A DNA stretch of 64,000 bases from Lineus longissimus. Taxonomy: Eukaryota > Nemertea > Pilidiophora > Heteronemertea > Lineidae. The notes beneath the pieces were generated by a model. It saw only the letters and a list, made by a program, of their open reading frames with translations, was not told the DNA's origin and did no database searches. This document shows, one piece after another, positions 1 through 11,180 of the stretch; the stretch's first letter is position 1; each line of letters begins with the position of its first letter. The stretch is taken from contig NC_088314.1 in assembly GCF_910592395.1 (NCBI RefSeq), forward strand, positions 12,586,001-12,650,000, in the 5' to 3' direction. The position numbers and the translations under genes are program-made.

Positions 1-1139
1 ATTAAAACCAACATAATAAGGCCTTACATCGTTGATTGAATAGGAACACCACACAAAACACAATAAAGTGGGGGTACAATCGATTACGAAGCTGAAGTGA
101 ACAGTGATTTATTCCTGGAGCTACTGCTTTTGTTGTGTAGCTGCCATGTTTTGAGAACTGACAAATAGGAGACTTCATCGATGACTGATGTCATCGAGCG
201 GGAATTTGAATCGGCAGAAATAATTAAAAGGCAGGTAGCGCCCTCTCCTGTTAAAATTTTGAACTTTTTCTCAATAAAATAGATTTTAAAGAATTTTATC
301 TTAATATTAGAGCATATTTCGACTAATTCTGCTGCTCCTAGGCCGATATAGGCCAGTTTCCTTCATGCACTCTCGCTCGCAGGAAGTAGGTCGAATGGCG
401 ACAAATTTTGTTTTGAAAGTAGAGTTTGACCAGAAGTATCCAGAAATGCAAAATTGAAGTCTCTAGGTCTTACGGTTACAAAATGTGCACCATGGGTTTA
501 ACGGACGGACGGATGGATGGATGGATGGATGGACAGACGGACACCACTGAACAACTTATTTGACAAGCTCGGCTGACTTAGTCAGCTGAGCTAAAAATAG
601 GTCAAATCAAAAACCTGTATGATAAGTGAGACTCAAGAGTCAAGAGTATGTGCATAGACATTGAGGTGGATCAAACCACCCATTGCTCATAACTAATGCA
701 CAAGGCCTATAGGCCTACTAACAAACAAGAAATCTTCATGGCCTAATGGATATGGTATTGACCTGTGAAACATGTGGCCCAGGTTCAATCCCCACAACGG
801 AACTTTTTAAAAAAGTTCTTTCTATTTTTTTGCGATCATTTTCGTTTTATTCATCATAAAAAAGAGTGTTTCACCTGAAAATAACTCATAATACTATTCA
901 TCTTTCTCATGTCAATCAATGTTATTGGTACGAATTTACTCAAAACTCTCAATTACAAGTTATAGAGTTGGAACTATATTTCCTCTACATGTACTTATTC
1001 GGGATGCTCTGGTCTCGGAGTAACCAATGGCCAATGCAATATATCCTATCCAATAGATTCTTTTCTCTGAGGGTTCTAGGTTGCAGATAGGGGGGGGGGG
1101 GGGGGGGGGTCTGGTCATGAGTCTTAATGCAATACCCAC
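1..1139. other. ATG7 intronic sequence, no gene seen
   Basis: This stretch lies downstream of ATG7 exon 2 on the minus strand, so it should be intron 2. I looked for the next conserved ATG7 exon on the minus strand and did not find it. It holds a GGAT/GGAC-rich microsatellite near 508-541. A hairpin follows at about 571-596 (AGCTCGGCTGAC / GTCAGCTGAGCT), which matches the 3' end of the hairpin-ended repeat family seen elsewhere in the window. A tRNA-like head lies at 736-801 and a long poly-G run at 1091-1110. Confidence 0.5.
736..801 (+). repeat. tRNA-derived SINE head or tRNA pseudogene
   Basis: The sequence TGGCCTAATGGA matches an RNA polymerase III A box, and GGTTCAATCCC about 40 bp later matches a B box, with tRNA-like spacing. 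The acceptor stem does not close convincingly and no clean cloverleaf forms. I read it as the head of a tRNA-derived SINE or a tRNA relic rather than a working tRNA gene. Confidence 0.5.
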
Positions 1140-1257
1140 CAATTTTGCACTGCTCTCCAGGAATGCTTTCTTGTCAAATTCTCTGAATGAATCAAGCGTG
1201 TTTGTGTTGAGAAGCTTGCCATTTGTGCGATAACATCTTGGTGGGGTTTTAACAGCT
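1140..1257 (-). CDS. ATG7: ATG7 coding exon 2 (autophagy E1-like enzyme)
   Basis: The minus-strand exon is bounded by an acceptor ending TATTTCAG and a donor GTGGGT; a second possible donor, GTATTG, lies 4 bp further on. It translates to a segment containing the signature NTNTLDSFREFDKKAFLE, which matches the second part of the ATG7 N-terminal domain (human NTNTLESFKTADKKLLLE). Exon 1 ends in phase 2 with GA, and this exon supplies A, restoring a Glu codon, so the join is in frame. ATG7 activates ATG8 and ATG12 for autophagosome growth; the N-terminal domain recruits the E2s ATG3 and ATG10. Later exons would lie to the left of this window. Confidence 0.88.
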
Positions 1258-3764
1258 CTGAAATAATATAACAACATTGTTAAGACATGATGTATAACAG
1301 AAAGGATCCAACAGCATATTCATTTTGGCATGGTATTATATTTGCCACGTCTATATGTGCTTCTGCAGATTTAGGTAAAATCAATTGGCGCAATTATCCT
1401 TAACCAGTGTTAAAAGAACCAGCCGCAGGCCGACAATGGCAAATAGAAGAAATCATTCACTCGCCAGCGACCAGTTGAATAACATGCGAAACAGCGCAGG
1501 CACGAAGTGCAACGAGGGGTCTGTGGGGGGGGCCTCTCCGGAAAAATTTGGATTTTAGAGGCCCTCAAATGCGATTTCCTGGCATCTTACGGAGGGATTT
1601 CACCTCTCCCGTTGAATGGGTGGCTTTTTACTGCAGTATGTTTATTCTTCTTCTGGTTCATCAGTAAACTATTTTTCTGAATGTGTTTCAAGCTCTTCCA
1701 ATTTGGTTTCAGCTCTTAGATAGTAGAAAAATGTGTTATTCATTATTTTCAGTATGCGCAAGTTCCGACACGAAATACCTTTCCTGCCTCGTGAGTGCAT
1801 GCTGAGATCCGAGTTCACGTCGCTATAACAACGCAACATCATTTCCATTATCGTCGCAGTAGTGGGGTAATCAAGCGCCATGACTGTGATGTCGGAAAAA
1901 CCGATATAAGCACCAAGAAATCACGGGTAAATCCATGGTGCCTTACTACCTCATCGTTCCACACGGAAAGGATCAACACATGGAGAGCTTACTCAGGTCA
2001 AATCGGAGTCAACATCGGAAAAGGATGCTAATTCAGTCAGATTTTTTGTGCTATTTGTTGATGGAAACTACTTGTGTAGAATAGGAGGTGACTGGGCAGC
2101 CGAGAGCTGGGTAATACTGACATTAATAATGCAAATATTTTTTTCCCACGGAAATTAATCACATGTCGGCATTGTAAAGCGGGAGTTGGTTACAGCAGAC
2201 ACTCCAGCTCACATGCAGTCTACTCTAACATGTCTAAGCATAGTACAAATGAGCTAGAGTAAGGTGCTAGTTATAACAGGCAGGAAACTTATTCCTTCAC
2301 CGGTACACATGGTATATAAGCACGTGGCTGCATGGTACCTGCTATGCCGGGATGCCAGCGTGGTATTCAAGTTTACAGTCACATTGTGCTACAAACATGT
2401 CCTGTTGTTCTACCCCTTACTAACAAACATTGCTGCATTATTCGATTCTTGCTCAAATTAAAAATGATCTTCTGCAATTCCATGCTGAGCTCTATTAGTG
2501 ATATACTCAGACGGGCCAGTTGGTAAGTTTTCCTTTTTGCGGGAAGGCCTAAGAGTTTTTGTAGTACCCAGACGACTAGGTTTAGTAGGCCTACTAGTAC
2601 CCAGGGCCAGGGTATTACGGTAATTGAGCAACAAGCACAGGAGCAGCAACAAGGGGGGTACTCAGTAAAAAAGCAATGTCAGCAGTAGACGACACACGCT
2701 ACCTAAATCAGGAATCCGAAATTGATGTTACTAAGAGCCGTGCGCAGCGTGTGTCTCAGCACTCACAGTACATTGCTGTACATGCGCTAGTGCATTGTGC
2801 AGTACTTTGTATGCTATTATAGTAGCCTTAGGCTCAACAGCATGTTTTTCTATGAGCACTCATTGAATTAAAAAAATCATTCAGTGCTGCTTGTAATTGG
2901 AGACTGATTCTCGTTGTCTTTCGCTCTCCAGGCCTATCTACGTTTTGCAATTCAAATATCACATACTTTTTCAATCAAGGCCAAGTTTTTTACAGTTACT
3001 ACCCAGTTGGTGACGCTGGAGTTTCTCCCATCTTTCTGAAAATATGATGAAATGGTCCAGGGACCATGTGCTCACCTCGGGTAATGTAATGCATGTCATT
3101 TGCAGAGGATATGGGGAGAACAGTTTCTGGCAAGTTTCCCCAGTTTTGATTCCATTGAATAATACTATTCTTCTCGGCTCAATGGCACAAAAGAAAATTA
3201 CTGGTACCATCTAAGTATAGCATTTTGGTTATAAAGTTGACTGAATTTCAGGGCTATTGAAGAGTGTACATGTCACATGGAAATTGTTTGACATCTGTTA
3301 AACAGTTTAGGAGTAATAGGACTTCGTTGGATTTTTAAGATGGCCGCCTGTCAGCAATATTTGTCATGGTATTTGACTGAAAATTAGATATATTGATAAG
3401 AGTACATAGATCCATAATCACATGAAGTTTGGTTGCAATCTGATCATTAGTTTTGGAGTAGTAGGACTTTGTTTAATATTCAAGATGGCCGCCTGGTGCC
3501 CATTTTGGTCAATGGATTTGACTGAAAATCAGGCTTGTTGTATTGTAGAGAGTACACATGGATTTCTTTGAATCGAAAATTGCGATCTTCACAGGCAGAA
3601 GAGAGAGACATCAGCCTTTCTATTGAAAAATAGTTAGGTGAGTAAATATCTACTCACCTTACAACCCTTAGCACTGTATTTTTTGTGCAGCGCATGTGGA
3701 ACAAAATATATGAGGGCAGCATAATGCTATAATCATACATTTACAAAATAAACAGTATTTATAA
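1258..3764. other. Intron 1 of ATG7: dispersed repeats, no gene
   Basis: No coding exon was recognised. The segment from about 3050 to 3240 is a copy of a dispersed repeat seen again near 6711-6895. Around 3300-3560 are phrases such as AAGATGGCCGCCTG that recur at 8200-8345, so these belong to an old interspersed repeat family. Confidence 0.5.
3051..3240 (+). repeat. Dispersed repeat copy (pair with 6711-6895)
   Basis: Both copies share a long near-identical stretch running from GTGCTCACCTCGGGTAAT through GATATGGGGAGAACAG to GGCTCAATGGCACAAAAG and the following GGTACCATC. Differences are scattered substitutions. It appears to be an internal part of the interspersed family whose ends carry the GTGCTCACC motif. 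Confidence 0.6.
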
Positions 3765-4658
3765 CCCTTTGCCTAGTAGAGCGTACGTACCCTGTACGCC
3801 CTAATTTGCTATCCCAGGACACGTCATGCGTACCGGGTACGTGTCTAATACGATTGCCTTCTAAAAGTGAATGCATAGTGTCGCCATCTGTTAACAACTT
3901 TCGTAACCATTCTTATGATCAGTGCTGCCAGTACATGCATTCGCAGCCAGTAGAAGTATACAATGGCGAGCAACACGAGGCATTTCTCACACAAAGATTA
4001 ATTATGCCGAGTTGTAAAGCAATCTAGATAAGACAGATGAAGAGCACTCTTTTCTTGAATTGCTCGTAGTCCTTTCTTTTGAAATCCTCCTGAAAAGACT
4101 TTGGCATTCGATGGAGGCATGATGAGGAGTTGGGGGTCAAAACCAGCTAAGATGAAATAAAGTAAGGCTTTGTATTCAGTTTGTGCACCGGTTGTATTAG
4201 TTCAAATAAAAAAAATACAGTTATGAATACACACATTGTTTTTTGTTCTTTTACAGAGTTTGACAAAAAAGTATGATATTCAGCCAAATTCACACAAATG
4301 GCCCACAAAATCTGAAAAATGTAATAATAATGTCCCAAACTACTTTCATGAGAAAATACCATATTTTAGATTATAAAGGAATTGTTTCGAACTTGTGCAA
4401 TTTTTTTTGGAGTCTGCAGGACTCTATACACCTAAATTCTTTTTCGGCGCCATCTTCGATCACATGACCTTGAAATTAGGTCAAAAGGTCATGTAAAAAT
4501 ATTGTTTTTTGAAAGGTCTGATAGTTGCCCTCAATAATCAATAGGTTTTATGGATACAAAACCACCCAAAAAACTGTAATGGAATTATTACTAAAACGTT
4601 TAAAAAATGCCAAAAATGCCTTAGTGTCACAGGTGGTAGTGGCTCAGTAGGCAAAGGG
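3765..4658. mobile_element. piggyBac-like MITE with CCCTTTGCCTA ends
   Basis: The left end reads ACCCTTTGCCTAGTA and the right end, inverted, reads ACCCTTTGCCTACTGAG. The right flank is TTAA; the left flank is ATAA, one change away. TTAA duplication with CCCTTTGCC-type ends is typical of piggyBac-like elements. No transposase ORF is present across the 894 bp, so it is non-autonomous. Confidence 0.65.
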
Positions 4659-6109
4659 TTAATCATGCCATTCCCTACACTACACATTTTCAACTGCAGA
4701 TCAACCTAGACATATAGCCATTTGACTTCAGTTTGACTTAATTAGAATCAAAATAGACCCAATCATATCATCTGATCAGGTGTCAAAGAATCACATCATG
4801 ACATTGTTTGCGAACATGGTCGTAATCTGCTTATTCATGAAACGAAGGAAAGCTCAGTGCTGATTGGATCAGTGGGTCATTGTCGACAGCGGGATCAGGT
4901 ATAATCATAAACACGCCAGACTTCATTCCAAGTGTTCTGCGAACACCTTTTGCATCAATGAAGGGACAATTGAACACAGCTTTGGTATCTGAATGTATAC
5001 AAGGCCTGACAACGAGCCGTGAACACTTGCATCACCCATACAAGTCGCAGAAGAGCACATCAGTGATGTCATCACTTAATGCCACGGCCTTGACGAGTAT
5101 AGTGTTGAAGTATGGCAATGGTAAATGAAATGGCCAAGGGCCATTGTCCTCATCGTATAGATATTTGGTTGACAGGAATTTATCCTGGTTAAGAAACATG
5201 CTACATGTATAGTATACATATATAGTACAGCCAGGTCCACAAGTATGTATCGCATCGTACCGTATTCTTATCGGTTCGTGGTTGGTCGGTAACGCTATTA
5301 TTTAACCCTATAACACCTAGAGCCACTGCCAGTGAAAGTGCTTATTCCCATAGGCCCCCGACGTAATTTTACCTGGAAATCACATTTTTTGCAGTGGGTC
5401 GTTTTTCACAAAATGACATACGTGAATTTCCAAATAATGTATTACAAGTCCTGTTTCTTTGAAAGAAGATGAAATTTCCTATTAGATAGGGTACATCCAA
5501 ATCAAAATCAAACAAACGATCCATTTCAGCTATTCAAATGTCCAACCTGCTTTTACTGGCTTGATGAGAAACAAAAACTTAATCGTCAAGTATCTCAAAA
5601 ACGTCTACAGCAACCACCATTGTTCATCCGGGCATTTGAAGGCTTAAGTTTCATCGAATAACAATAGGCGGCGCTCTAAAGGAGATCGGTAGCTAAGCGC
5701 GCGAAATTTGAATAAGGGTGTTTGGGCGTCATCGGGCACCTCCAGGTGTTTAAGTACGACACGACGACGAACTGACAGATCACAGACTGAACCGCGGTTC
5801 GTGTCCTAATAATCATTTTATCGGTTCGTGTATTGATTTTCTTCTGTCCGTGTATCGCCGGTTCGGTTCCTCATCAATACTCTTGCCGTATTGCTATTGT
5901 GTTGTGTCTGCGGTGACCGGCATCGACCGGGGCCCGGTCCCGTCATGGCGCAACAGAATGACAGATGACATTTGCGGGGAAAATAAATGGTGAAAAGGAC
6001 GGGTGGCTGATTAAAAACAGGCCCTTTATCTTACCGTTTTTTAAAACATATTCCCCTTTCTAATCCCCTGCCGGATTTGACCTATGTGACCTTGAAAATC
6101 ATGTCAAAT

Positions 6110-6530
6110 CCAAATCCCGTATGATATGGGATGTATCGGAGATAGCCCAAACTTTTCCGAAAAATACCAAATTGTTCTCTTTAATTCTGATGCCACTGCC
6201 GGTGATGCCGACCCTGTTATTCCATCCTCCACCGAAACTGAGGAATCAGTGATAGCACCAACAATTCCGACAACTACCGAAGTGAATATTTTCTGATGCC
6301 CGGTGCCGGTGATGCAGACGGTGTTCATGCCGACTGAAGTATGGGACATTGCCCGATCGTTTCTGATTGAATACCGAGTGCAATCATTTCTCAGTGTCGA
6401 TGCCGGTGATGCGGATGGTGATGGTGTTCATGCCGTCATCTCGCCAAGAGGAATCGGAGATTGCCCAAACGTTTTCAATAAATATTGAATGAAATCATTC
6501 CAGTGTTGATGCCGGTGATGTTCCAACACC
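6110..6530. repeat. Diverged tandem repeat, unit roughly 115 bp
   Basis: Phrases such as GATGCCGGTGATGC and GAATCGGAGATTGCCC recur three to four times with substitutions and small indels. The same phrases appear at 22610-22920, so this is a dispersed minisatellite or a repeat-bearing element rather than a local duplication. Short reading frames through it are broken and I do not call a gene. Confidence 0.55.
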
Positions 6531-6710
6531 AGAATGAAACAGCCAGGGCCATTGTGCTCACCCGTCAACATGGAAGGGTGAACCTGAAGAAGAACTTGTT
6601 ATGAAAAATGTCAGAGAGACAATGTAATAGTTCTGCATATGACATTGACAGACGACGGACGCCACAGTATTGCCAGGTGAGCTACAAATGGACAAGTGAG
6701 CTAATGAAAT

Positions 6711-6895
6711 GGTGCTCATCTCGGGTAATATAATGAATGTCACTTGCAGTGGATATGGGGAGAACAGTTTCTGGCTAGTATCACCAGTTTTGATGCCATT
6801 GAATAATATTTATTTTTCTCGGCTCAATGGCACAAAAGAAAATTACTGGTACCATCTTAAGTATAGCATTTGGGTTATTAAGTTGACTAAATTTT
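6711..6895 (+). repeat. Dispersed repeat copy (pair with 3051-3240)
   Basis: Second copy of the repeat described at 3051-3240, in the same orientation. It follows a unit starting GAAACAGCCAGGGCCATTGT at 6535, which is the left-end motif of the hairpin-ended repeat family. Confidence 0.6.
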
Positions 6896-7065
6896 AGGGT
6901 TATAAAAGAGTCACATGGAAATTGGTTGACATCTGTTCAACAGTTTAGGAGTAATAGGACTTCGTTGGATTTTCAAGAGGGTGGCCATATTTGTCATTGG
7001 ATTTGACTGAAAATTAGGGATATTGATACATACACATTATGTATCAATGTACTATTATCCATATA

Positions 7066-8135
7066 CAGTGGAACCCCGGTAACACGACCACTCATGGGAC
7101 CGTGGCCGGAGTGGTCGTGTTACCGGGGTGGTCGTGTTAGCGAGGTTGGGAATCCCCAGACGAAATACATGATTATTTTTCCCGCCAAAATTGCCGACTG
7201 CATGGCGTGTGTACGCTGTACTACCATAGCAACGCTGCCTGATTGAGATGATGCACGCTCCAAAGTTTTGTTATCATGCCTCGCAAGAACAGTTCGTCGA
7301 TAAAATTACATGTTACATTCTCAGAATGAGTTAGAAAAGGTAATTTTGTAACTCATTTTATCCACAAAGTTTCATTATCTGCCCGACGTGACGCATTTGC
7401 GGGCAATTTGGTGAATCATCCTCCATGTACCCGACTGTTTGTGACGATTGAAGTGAACTTGTCGTATGATTCCACGTGAATGATGAGTTGAGTAATGCTA
7501 CAGTTTTAATCAAATCTATTTTCAGTCAAAATATTTAAAGAAATATAAAATGATATTGAAGTAAATCAACCAAGTTCTCCATATCATAAAACATTCAAAC
7601 GTCTCGCAAGCTTGTTATTGTCATAAGTGTGGTCTTCAAACTACCCGCCGTTTATTATAAGTTCATATGCAAATCACGCAAATCACATGATTTTGCTGCT
7701 GCTGAGTGCGCATGTCTGGTACTGAACTGGCTCAGTAATGAAAACAAACCATGAAAACGTTAGAAAAGGAAAGTTTATTTATTCAGTTACACTTATACAA
7801 TTGATCATACCTGCAAAATCACATTGTATTTTTTGTTTTCATATGTATTCCCATGGCCATTGTCCCCGTCTCAACAAAGCTTGGCAGCGAGGTGCTAATT
7901 ACTATGCCGCGGTTGCGACCGATTACGGCAATTAGGCCTGGTGGTCGGGTTAGCGGGGTTGATTTTCAGTTTGGGACTGGCCAAGCCAGTGGTTGCGGTC
8001 GGGGTACCGTGGTGGTCGTCTTAGCGGGGGTCTCTTAATGGTAATTAGAGAGGAAACCATTCGGGACCGGAGAATCGTGGTCGCGTTAGCGGGGTGGTCG
8101 CGTTACCGGGGAGGTCGCCAACCGGGGTTACACTG
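7066..8135. mobile_element. pogo/Tigger-like non-autonomous DNA transposon
   Basis: The left end is CAGTGGAACCCCGGTAAC and the inverted right end is CAGTGTAACCCCGGT. Both sides are flanked by TA (7064-7065 and 8136-8137), the expected target duplication for Tc1/mariner-pogo elements. Repeated GTGGTCGTGTTA / GGGGTGGTCGCGTTA motifs sit just inside both ends. The 1070-bp body encodes no transposase I can recognise. Confidence 0.75.
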
Positions 8136-9152
8136 TACCTAATTTTAAGTTTGGTTGCAATCTGATCATAAGTTTCGGAGTAATAGGACTTTTTAAAATT
8201 TTCATGACAGCCGCCTGGCGGCCATATTGGTTGAAGGATTTGACTAAAAATCAGGGATGATGTAGAGAATACATCGATATACAATCACATGAAATCTGAA
8301 TGTAATCCGACTTTGTTTAATTTTGAAGATGGCCGCCTGGCGGCCATATTTAAGTCTAAATTTTTTGGGTAGAATAGAATAGTAGAACAGTAGAATAGTA
8401 GAATAATTTTTGGGTCCCTAGATACATGTCCTCACATGTTTAGAACCTTCGAGCTCAAATAGAAACTAAACGTGCCACCTATCGGAGATTTAGTGAACTT
8501 TGACCACTGCGACCTTCAAAAGTACGTAAAATCATAAACCCAGGTGGTATGTCATTTAAACTTTATCAGATACACCCACCATAAAAATTTCGTCACCCTG
8601 TGTACAACCGTTAGCTTCAAAAACGAAAACAAACAATTTCAACAAGAGGCCCAAGGGCCTGGCGCTCAGCTGAAATGGCTAGCTGAAGGCAAGGGCCAAG
8701 TGTGTGTTGGTACCCCGTTATTATGAGGCAACGTGAAGCTGTAACGTCTAGCACGCAGAAGTGCTGGTGCGAAAGACCTTCTTGCTAGATCAGTGCGTGC
8801 TAAAGTACTGAGTTGACGTCACCCTGCTATTATGACGTAAAGTCATTTCTATTGCCGTTGCAGTAATGGGGTGTGTGATGACGTCAAGGAGTTGTGTGGT
8901 GACGTCAAAGAGTGGAGTCCTTGTCTTCATGCAGCGTAGGTGGAACTAATAACATGCACATGGACACAAGGTACATAATTATTACAATGTATTTTGTGAG
9001 GTGGGCCCTGGTGCTTTACAATGGTCAAATTAACCGACTGTTGTCTGGGCATTGACGAAGTGGATGCAGCCAAATGTTTGGGATGGTCTTTTTTGTATGT
9101 GAAGAAAAGAAGATAAAGAATTGGTTAACAAAATGAACTTTATTGGTGCGGC

Positions 9153-9232
9153 AGATATTTGATGCCTTTCGGCAGATATTTGAAGCGCCTTGCGGCAGAT
9201 ATTTGATGCCTTGCGGCAGATATTTGATAACG
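9153..9232. repeat. Minisatellite of GCGGCAGATATTTGA units
   Basis: Four copies of GGCAGATATTTGA with short spacers (GCC, AGCGCC, TGCC). All three minus-strand frames stay open through the repeat, which makes spurious ORFs encoding strings such as KYLPQGIKYLPQG. I do not treat those as genes. Confidence 0.75.
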
Positions 9233-10421
9233 CTCTCCGGGAATGGAAAGCAGTAAAACGAGTAAGCACACCTTACTCTGAATGTGGGAACAGCAAGTGC
9301 TTTCCTGGACATGAAATGTGCCAACGACTCCTCTTGCAATAACCAACAACAGTTAATCTGTAAAAAAAAGAGAAGAGAAATTAACACTGACTGAATAAAA
9401 AAGGGTGACATAGACGGGGAAACGTACACCACCGGATACAGTCTGTGCTTGATCAGGCATTTGTCAGATGATATCCTGAACAAGGCATCTATGGAAGCAA
9501 ATCCAGAAAGAGACTTAACCTTCGAAGGGCACACTTATTACTCAGTGAAAAGTCAGTCCTGTGGGCTGTTTTCCAATTCAAAATAAAAGTGTAACCTCTT
9601 TATTGTGACTTTAAATTAGTCTCACAGTCTGAACCATAACACTAAACAGCCAACCGTGCCCACATGATGTGAGCCGAGAGCTGGGCTTAAAGATGAGCGA
9701 GTGGTGTACTACATTTTGAAAATTGTCTATCGTCTACGACATGTGACAGAACAGGATCTAGTTGACTTAATGATGAGGTACTATCAAATAAGGTGTCCAT
9801 CAAATGAATCATGAGGGCCTGTTGAGTTATACTCTAAGCCTGTCCTATAGGGCTGGGCTATCGTTTTTGTCCTTTTTACAGCCTACAGCACAGCCATGCA
9901 CAGCACAGTGTACAGACAGTACAGGATTGCAAACCAAAAACATGAGCATTGCTGCGTAACGAAACTGCAGTGGAATTCATACTACGATATCATAATGTGA
10001 CTTTCAAAATAATTGTTGTCACGGCCAATGACCAGACAGGGAGAAAACAAACGTAAATGGCGAGATTTGTTGCAAAATAGCCAACTACAACAACTCAGGG
10101 ACCGTAGCCAAAATGGCCGACGGCGAATTCTCCGGTCGCTAGCGCATGTTGTGTTGTGGTTATTTAGAGACACGCTGTGTATAAATAGTGGTCGCGTTAA
10201 ATGTTCTCGTGTATAACGCCAATGCCGCGGATCTTCAATGACGCTGAAGCTGATCGATTTAGAGTGAATAAAAACCACTGAATAGAAGTATCAACACTAG
10301 TTATTGTGATACATGACAATGGCGACGAGGAAGTAAAAGAACTCTAGCATAAAGTAAGCTCAAGTTACGCACAGAAATACAGGCGGTAGAGCGACTGGAT
10401 ATTTCTGGAAACGCCGCCACG

Positions 10422-11180
10422 GTGGGACCTCGTTGGGTCAAATGGCGAAAATCGTTCGCATACCATGTTGCTGCAAAGGCCGTTGTAAATGCTGAGCAGA
10501 AAACAGCATTACTGTTGCACTGTGCAGGACCTGATGTACAAGATTTATACGAAACTCTGGCCGATCCAGGGCCAACCCCTCCTGTACTTGATGCAGATGG
10601 CAATCTTGTTGACAATGCTGATGCATACGGTGTTGCACTGCGTACATTGAATGCACATTTCGTTGGAAAGGTGAACGAGCCATATGAGCGACACGTCTTT
10701 CGGTCAATGTCTCAGGAGGAGGGGGAAACGGTTGATAAGTTTATCGCACGTCTGCGGAAACAAGCCGCTTTCTGTAATTTTGCAAATTTGGATGCTGATG
10801 TTTGGGACCAAGTCATAGACAAATGTCGGTCCGTAAAACTGAGGCGTAAACTCCTTGAAAAAGACGATTTGACATTAGATCATGTTGTGAAAACCGCTAG
10901 GGCACTCGAGGCAGTAGACTACCAGCTAGAATCGATGAAGACAGGTGGCGCTGCAGGCAGTGTGAACAAGATTTCGTAGCACAAACCGAAGTCACAATCG
11001 CATGGTAAACCCAAAGCAGAGTGGAAGCAGAAGGATCGCAAGGATCCTAAACCCGGGCGATGCTTTCGTTGTGGCCAAAGTGGGCACTTCGGTAAGGACC
11101 CTGAGTGTCGAGCCAAGGGTCAAACTTGTAATCTTTGCGGTGGAAAGGACCACTTCAAAGTTTGTTGTCGCAGCAAGAAA
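10422..11180 (+). pseudogene. Gypsy gag with zinc knuckles, one in-frame stop
   Basis: The protein is a retroelement Gag: a capsid-like helical region, with MSQEEGETVDKFIARLR at the position of the Gypsy capsid core motif. After a stop codon at 10977 the same frame continues into a CCHC zinc knuckle (CFRCGQSGHFGKDPEC) and a second, CNLCGGKDHFKVCC. The frame therefore contains one nonsense codon (TAG) in the Gag-nucleocapsid linker. The frame is also open upstream of 10422, which itself is a GTG codon, so the true start is earlier. Translation is cut at 11181 by the inserted repeat. Confidence 0.8.

Noticed and set aside
736-801. Functional tRNA gene
   Set aside because: A and B boxes are present but the stems do not pair into a cloverleaf and no terminator follows; a SINE or relic is more likely.
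1091-1110. Poly-G and other long homopolymer runs as regulatory quadruplexes
   Set aside because: Simple homopolymers here show no further structure and are prone to sequencing error.
960-1139. Extension of ATG7 exon 2 into the RLMTRPPPP tail
   Set aside because: The frame runs through a poly-G tract past a splice donor; this part is intron.
9025-9534. 169-codon minus-strand ORF
   Set aside because: Driven by the GCGGCAGATATTTGA minisatellite; no conserved domain and no splice signals.
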